DNA of 64,000 nucleotides from Bacillota bacterium (GTDB lineage Bacteria > Bacillota > Clostridia > Lachnospirales > Lachnospiraceae). A program made the position numbers and the translations under genes. Shown here one piece after another: positions 62,501 through 64,000 of this stretch (positions within the stretch are counted from its first letter, which is position 1; each line of letters opens with the position of its first letter). The notes beneath the pieces are model-generated. The model was not told the DNA's origin and made no database searches. It was given only the letters and a program-made list of their open reading frames with translations. The stretch covers positions 90,103 to 154,102 of the forward strand of contig JAEWMB010000002.1 in NCBI GenBank assembly GCA_023457255.1, given 5' to 3'.

Positions 62501-64000
62501 GCAGCAATTACGGAGCCATCCGCAAGAAAGACAAGTTATAGTTACGATTATGCCGGAAACCGGGAAACAGAAACAGTAATACAAAATAACCAATGCACGG
62601 AGACAAGATACCTGTATGGAGAACAGAACCGGCTGCAGTGTGTGATGGTAACGTTTGAAAGCGGTCAGGAAGAGCATACCTACTATTATTATGATAACAA
62701 TGGCAATGTTACATGTAAATTAAAGGAGACATTCGGAAATTATCAGAATGAGTGGGAAATAGATGCGTCTGCGTCCCTTTCTGATACCGGTGATGTTACG
62801 CTTTATACGTATGATGTCTGGAACCAATTGTCTGCAGTATACCAAGGGGACCTTACCACAGATTATAAATACAATGCAGAGGGGTACCGGGTTGAAAAAG
62901 CTGTGAATGGCAGAATAACCAGATATTTGTATGAATATGATAAAGTGATTCTTGAGGTAGACCAGGAGGGAAAAGAAACCGCTAAGAATGTATACGGAAC
63001 CAATCTGGTTGCGAGAAGGACTGGAGGAGACTGCTATTATTATATGTATAACGGGCATGGCGATGTAACTGCGCTGATTTCAGAAAGCGGAGCAATTGCA
63101 GCAACCTATTATTACGATGCATTTGGGAATCTGATTTCAGAAACCGGAGACGTAAATAACAATATCACCTATGCGGGATATCAGCATGATTCAGAAACCG
63201 GGCTATATTACTTAAATGCAAGATATTATGATAGTACGATTGCAAGATTCCTTACCGAAGATACTTATCAAGGACAGGCAAAGGATCCGCTTAGTTTAAA
63301 TCTGTATACGTATTGTGTCAATAATCCGATTACCTATTATGATCCAAGCGGGCATGTCATAAAGAAAGGTGCGAGCGGTACCGATGTAAAATCCCTTCAG
63401 AAGTTATTAACCGAAGCAGGATATGACTGCGGTGCGATTGATGGAAAATTCGGTTCCAAAACGGAAGCAGCGATAGTACAATATCAAAAGGACAATAAGC
63501 TGAAAGTAGACGGAATCGTTGGCAATCAGACCATGACGCGCCTTAAGCAAACGGTGGAAAAGGAGAACAGCAAACCAACGGTTTCTACGCCGAGCAGTAA
63601 ACCAGCTGTTTCTACACCGAGTAATAATAAGCCAACCACTTCAACACCAAATAGTAAGCCGGCGGTAAATACACCGAGTACAAACAATAAACCGGTGACA
63701 ACGACTGACCCTGTGAAAACGCCGAAAAATACAAATGAGGTTGATAGCAAGCAGAATCCTGGTTCAGATAATTCATTGATTGAGAATAGTAGGCTAACTC
63801 TGATACAGGAGGAATTCAAAGAAAGAAATCTCGGAAGTTTTTCCCGGGGGAACAGCGTAAGTGGGAGCAGTGGAGGCAGTAGCATAATAAGTGCCGGTAC
63901 AGGCTTACTGGGAGTATTAATACTGGATGATGCCACTGGTATTGGAGTTGCGGATGATTTTTTAATTCCGTTTGTCGCAGGTGGATTGGTTGTTGTAGGA
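56513..64000 (+). CDS. Giant Kelch-Rhs/YD-repeat surface protein with peptidoglycan-binding domain (partial)
   Basis: The TTG at 56513 lies eight bases after GGAGG. The frame stays consistent wherever I checked it (near 56951, 59417 and 63341) and runs off the right edge: at least 2,496 residues. In order: membrane anchor (about 14-34), a Kelch propeller of about six repeats (141-400, e.g. IYAVGGLDGWHYLSSVERYD), the Rhs entry segment VHPASGNFTYTDTDMSLL, then some 1,800 residues of YD repeats (YTYDxxG). The Rhs core ends with ETGLYYLNARYYD and NPITYYDPSGH (about 2,225-2,283). A PG_binding_1 domain follows (about 2,286-2,345, VKSLQKLLTEAGYDCG), a Thr/Pro/Ser linker, and a Gly/Ser and hydrophobic stretch, DDATGIGVADDFLIPF, resembling pretoxin regions. 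The toxin tip is beyond the window. Confidence 0.88.
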   Translation, partial: MKHQWSIWSKSIRNMVLRIVVVLSILLVIYARVAVRGQKEEPASYSSVAKTEDIQELYLSGEGCLPDREGCEIKEKGYDQNAQGILDNSVIPVPEGLRKTYGIPFANDSMSSTSYGLPLQDEITQRKQMITPRSIFCSAVVDNQIYAVGGLDGWHYLSSVERYDPLTDTWDYIKPMSIVRARAAVAATYGKLYVMGGYNSKLEDLNSVEMYDPATDTWTIKASMSAARKNYGAAALNGKIYVVGGDRTSTSVEVYNPLTDSWSPAASLPRQFYTVQCGAVNGKLYAIGSSHGSRDILVMEYDPASNVWTSKESHKTVAADYALTVINHKIYIVGGYDDVYQGDYLKRVYEYDPAADCWTEKTSMPTARNCLSAVTINGSMYVMGGKNGTGTLNLVERFTPAAEEDSGQGQTVDVNPEAVKLHFGEEGVHPASGNFTYTDTDMSLLSPGFQINISRTYNSLDDKAGILGKGWTFGFEGRITEGSHPSIKKIRLPNGSQMTFAGYSDGLTYEAIDSHNTLTRYQDGTFLLVTSDNYRYTFNTKGYLTRMADKVGNYIQLELGNDGRVLKISDITGKYYSLDYANTDKIRIVREYDNGVATGREVEYIYQENRLSKVINPLGFAANYSYDNEGYLSEIKDHRGNCIQSIQYILEEGENQHKIRSVTDIFGNTYHYSYDNTSGKTIITDSNERKTINYYDNNLYETVSIDAEGRASKVEYHRENEINQYGDIKSITDRNGNKTLYEVDSYGNITKIINPDFSYKEFTYDNKGNKLSERDELGNYTFYQYDSAQKNVILKAQPINGTDIYYNGCEEARFAITRYSYYSDSECAALGYQAKGLLKSVTDALGNSIFYTYHRDGKLKTVSDPETGKLTSYTYNASGFVTSKTSPEGRVTEYQYDKLNQVVKILLRDTANSESSITAISYDEQGRKQQLITPNLYSETQGIDTGYRYRYDSFGKLTSSVDPEGYATSYTYDRYGNLLTEIRPDQSIYRYEYDSMNRITAKYFKESGSAPKEIRLEEYHYEILPDGRSKTVYMKSLNETESAVTTYIYDYADRLVEQQNADATYQRYYYNSNGTLARSSDVNNAVTYFYYDKLGRLEHQYIPYEKEGNGNILYSHTIFGYDKLGRRTSERVLDEKNKEYRNKQYTYDKNGRLTSVTDREGRKTAYTYDPDGNLIREDVFTDAVNKNTTEYVYDYRNKVIVKKVHAVYGDFFPYDSSDQRLRLIEESYSYDKNGNLRTIKNMATSFVTEYQYDNLDRRILTCYPMENENGDIITVTERNTYNWEGKLLTTTDAKGSITRYTYTPLGFMEKSIAEGKADGKEISYTHAFYYDIAGRKIAEVSPNHYEESKSLGEMNHTYYTYDKMNRLKLIHEKYRDSVSGQRGDYITKEYRYDNCGNIIKEFDALGYKNGYATLYGYNLMNQLVYTWYGNALIQYGYDCLGRKISETNACGAKTTIIYNDIGNITEIKEEGLGTKTYTYDLAGRMLSQTDANRNTTYYQYNSMNLLKTIRMPGDETIPVNEVTKQYDVMGRLAAEKDSMGKVQRYVYDLGSRVIAYAEETKEGLECITWRTGYDITGNKRYEFYANGKQTDRKEYSYDAFNRLSSATVTVNGENQTSCYTYDKNGNIIKTTDWVGNTYQYAYDPLDRLIEKRDPYTIIQKLSYNENNLQIQSVDALGNRTSYEYDNLNRLIATTDPEGNVTRLEYDDFGNIERRFDGNGQEMHYVYDEYNRLSFIDHQSKSLVTYTYDANRNVIGQSDGKKNKKTYQYNCRNLLVKRADPLGEGDPDRTEAYTYHANGLLKTKTDRNGKITVYTYDIHGRLTSKSIGAEKVTYTYDARGNQLTVTDSLGTITRTYDELNRVITKTVPSLGTSYYIYDIRTNLTVGVYAESIKDPKGNVTLREFDKAGRLVAVTADGKTTQYEYYANGSKSCVRYPDGSEAEYTYTENGLPQTIINRNAGGQAIESYQYLYDAANNLIKITDHKGITEYTYDSMNRIAAITEPSARKTSYSYDYAGNRETETVIQNNQCTETRYLYGEQNRLQCVMVTFESGQEEHTYYYYDNNGNVTCKLKETFGNYQNEWEIDASASLSDTGDVTLYTYDVWNQLSAVYQGDLTTDYKYNAEGYRVEKAVNGRITRYLYEYDKVILEVDQEGKETAKNVYGTNLVARRTGGDCYYYMYNGHGDVTALISESGAIAATYYYDAFGNLISETGDVNNNITYAGYQHDSETGLYYLNARYYDSTIARFLTEDTYQGQAKDPLSLNLYTYCVNNPITYYDPSGHVIKKGASGTDVKSLQKLLTEAGYDCGAIDGKFGSKTEAAIVQYQKDNKLKVDGIVGNQTMTRLKQTVEKENSKPTVSTPSSKPAVSTPSNNKPTTSTPNSKPAVNTPSTNNKPVTTTDPVKTPKNTNEVDSKQNPGSDNSLIENSRLTLIQEEFKERNLGSFSRGNSVSGSSGGSSIISAGTGLLGVLILDDATGIGVADDFLIPFVAGGLVVVG

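Noticed and set aside
63526..63936. 136-codon minus-strand frame opposite the end of the Rhs gene, at first sight a possible antisense immunity gene
   Set aside because: It mirrors the low-complexity Thr/Pro/Ser linker, producing Leu/Val/Gly repeats; immunity genes lie downstream on the same strand.

Overview
The window reads as chromosome of a low-GC, spore-forming Clostridia, most likely Lachnospiraceae. The grounds are the gene order cysE-cysS-mrnC-rlmB-sigH, the sporulation sigma factor, a CIRCE-controlled groESL, a GlnRS, several protein families I associate with Lachnospiraceae (DUF6062, DUF6106), strong AGGAGG ribosome sites and consensus sigma-A promoters. The tandem GH65 phosphorylases and gene content recall Lachnoclostridium phytofermentans; that is an impression from memory, not a database match. 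I see no insertion sequence, CRISPR array, rRNA or prophage. One tRNA (Thr-GGT) is present.

Layout. 1-4070: end of cysE, cysS, mrnC, rlmB, sigH and tRNA-Thr. 4071-4860: decayed minus-strand DNA with a riboflavin-transporter (RibU-like) remnant. 4862-14990: a sugar-uptake and phosphorolysis locus with a lipoprotein binding protein, two permeases, two GH65 glycoside phosphorylases, a convergent LacI regulator and a beta-phosphoglucomutase. Palindromic operators at the transporter promoter, at the regulator promoter and inside the first GH65 gene tie it together. 15091-19511: a membrane-tethered beta-helix glycosidase, a tethered discoidin-fold protein and a chemoreceptor, probably the cell-surface side of the same physiology. 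19868-29785: mixed membrane, secreted and lipid-anchored proteins, including an extracellular flavinylated fumarate-reductase-like lipoprotein, PepF, a DUF4097 lipoprotein, a DUF3810 membrane protein and a spore-cortex-type hydrolase. 30097-41804: glnS with two zinc-ribbon-like genes, a VanZ-like gene, groESL, guaB with a terminator-like hairpin in its leader, and a degenerate arylsulfotransferase-like lipoprotein. 41899-51955: a DUF1461 protein, an orphan FliK-like protein, DegV, GlyA, a LUD protein, topoisomerase III and a hexapeptide-repeat protein.

The most unusual part is 52.3-64 kb. After about 900 bases of AT-rich, repeat-bearing DNA come three tightly spaced genes: a secreted protein joining FnIII, a subtilase-like segment without its catalytic regions, a seven-bladed RCC1 propeller and a cohesin-like end; a short membrane-anchored protein; and a giant Rhs/YD-repeat protein (at least 2,496 residues, cut by the window edge). 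The giant protein carries an N-terminal Kelch propeller and, after the Rhs core, a peptidoglycan-binding domain, a Pro/Thr/Ser linker and the start of a variable C-terminus. I read it as a polymorphic-toxin-like surface system of unusual architecture. Its toxin tip and any immunity gene lie outside the window.

How the genes work together: an imported alpha-glucoside would be phosphorolysed by the GH65 enzymes to beta-glucose 1-phosphate, which the mutase turns into glucose 6-phosphate. The LacI protein would sense the sugar, and the tethered glycosidase, discoidin protein and chemoreceptor would act outside. The remaining regions are mainly ordinary housekeeping units.
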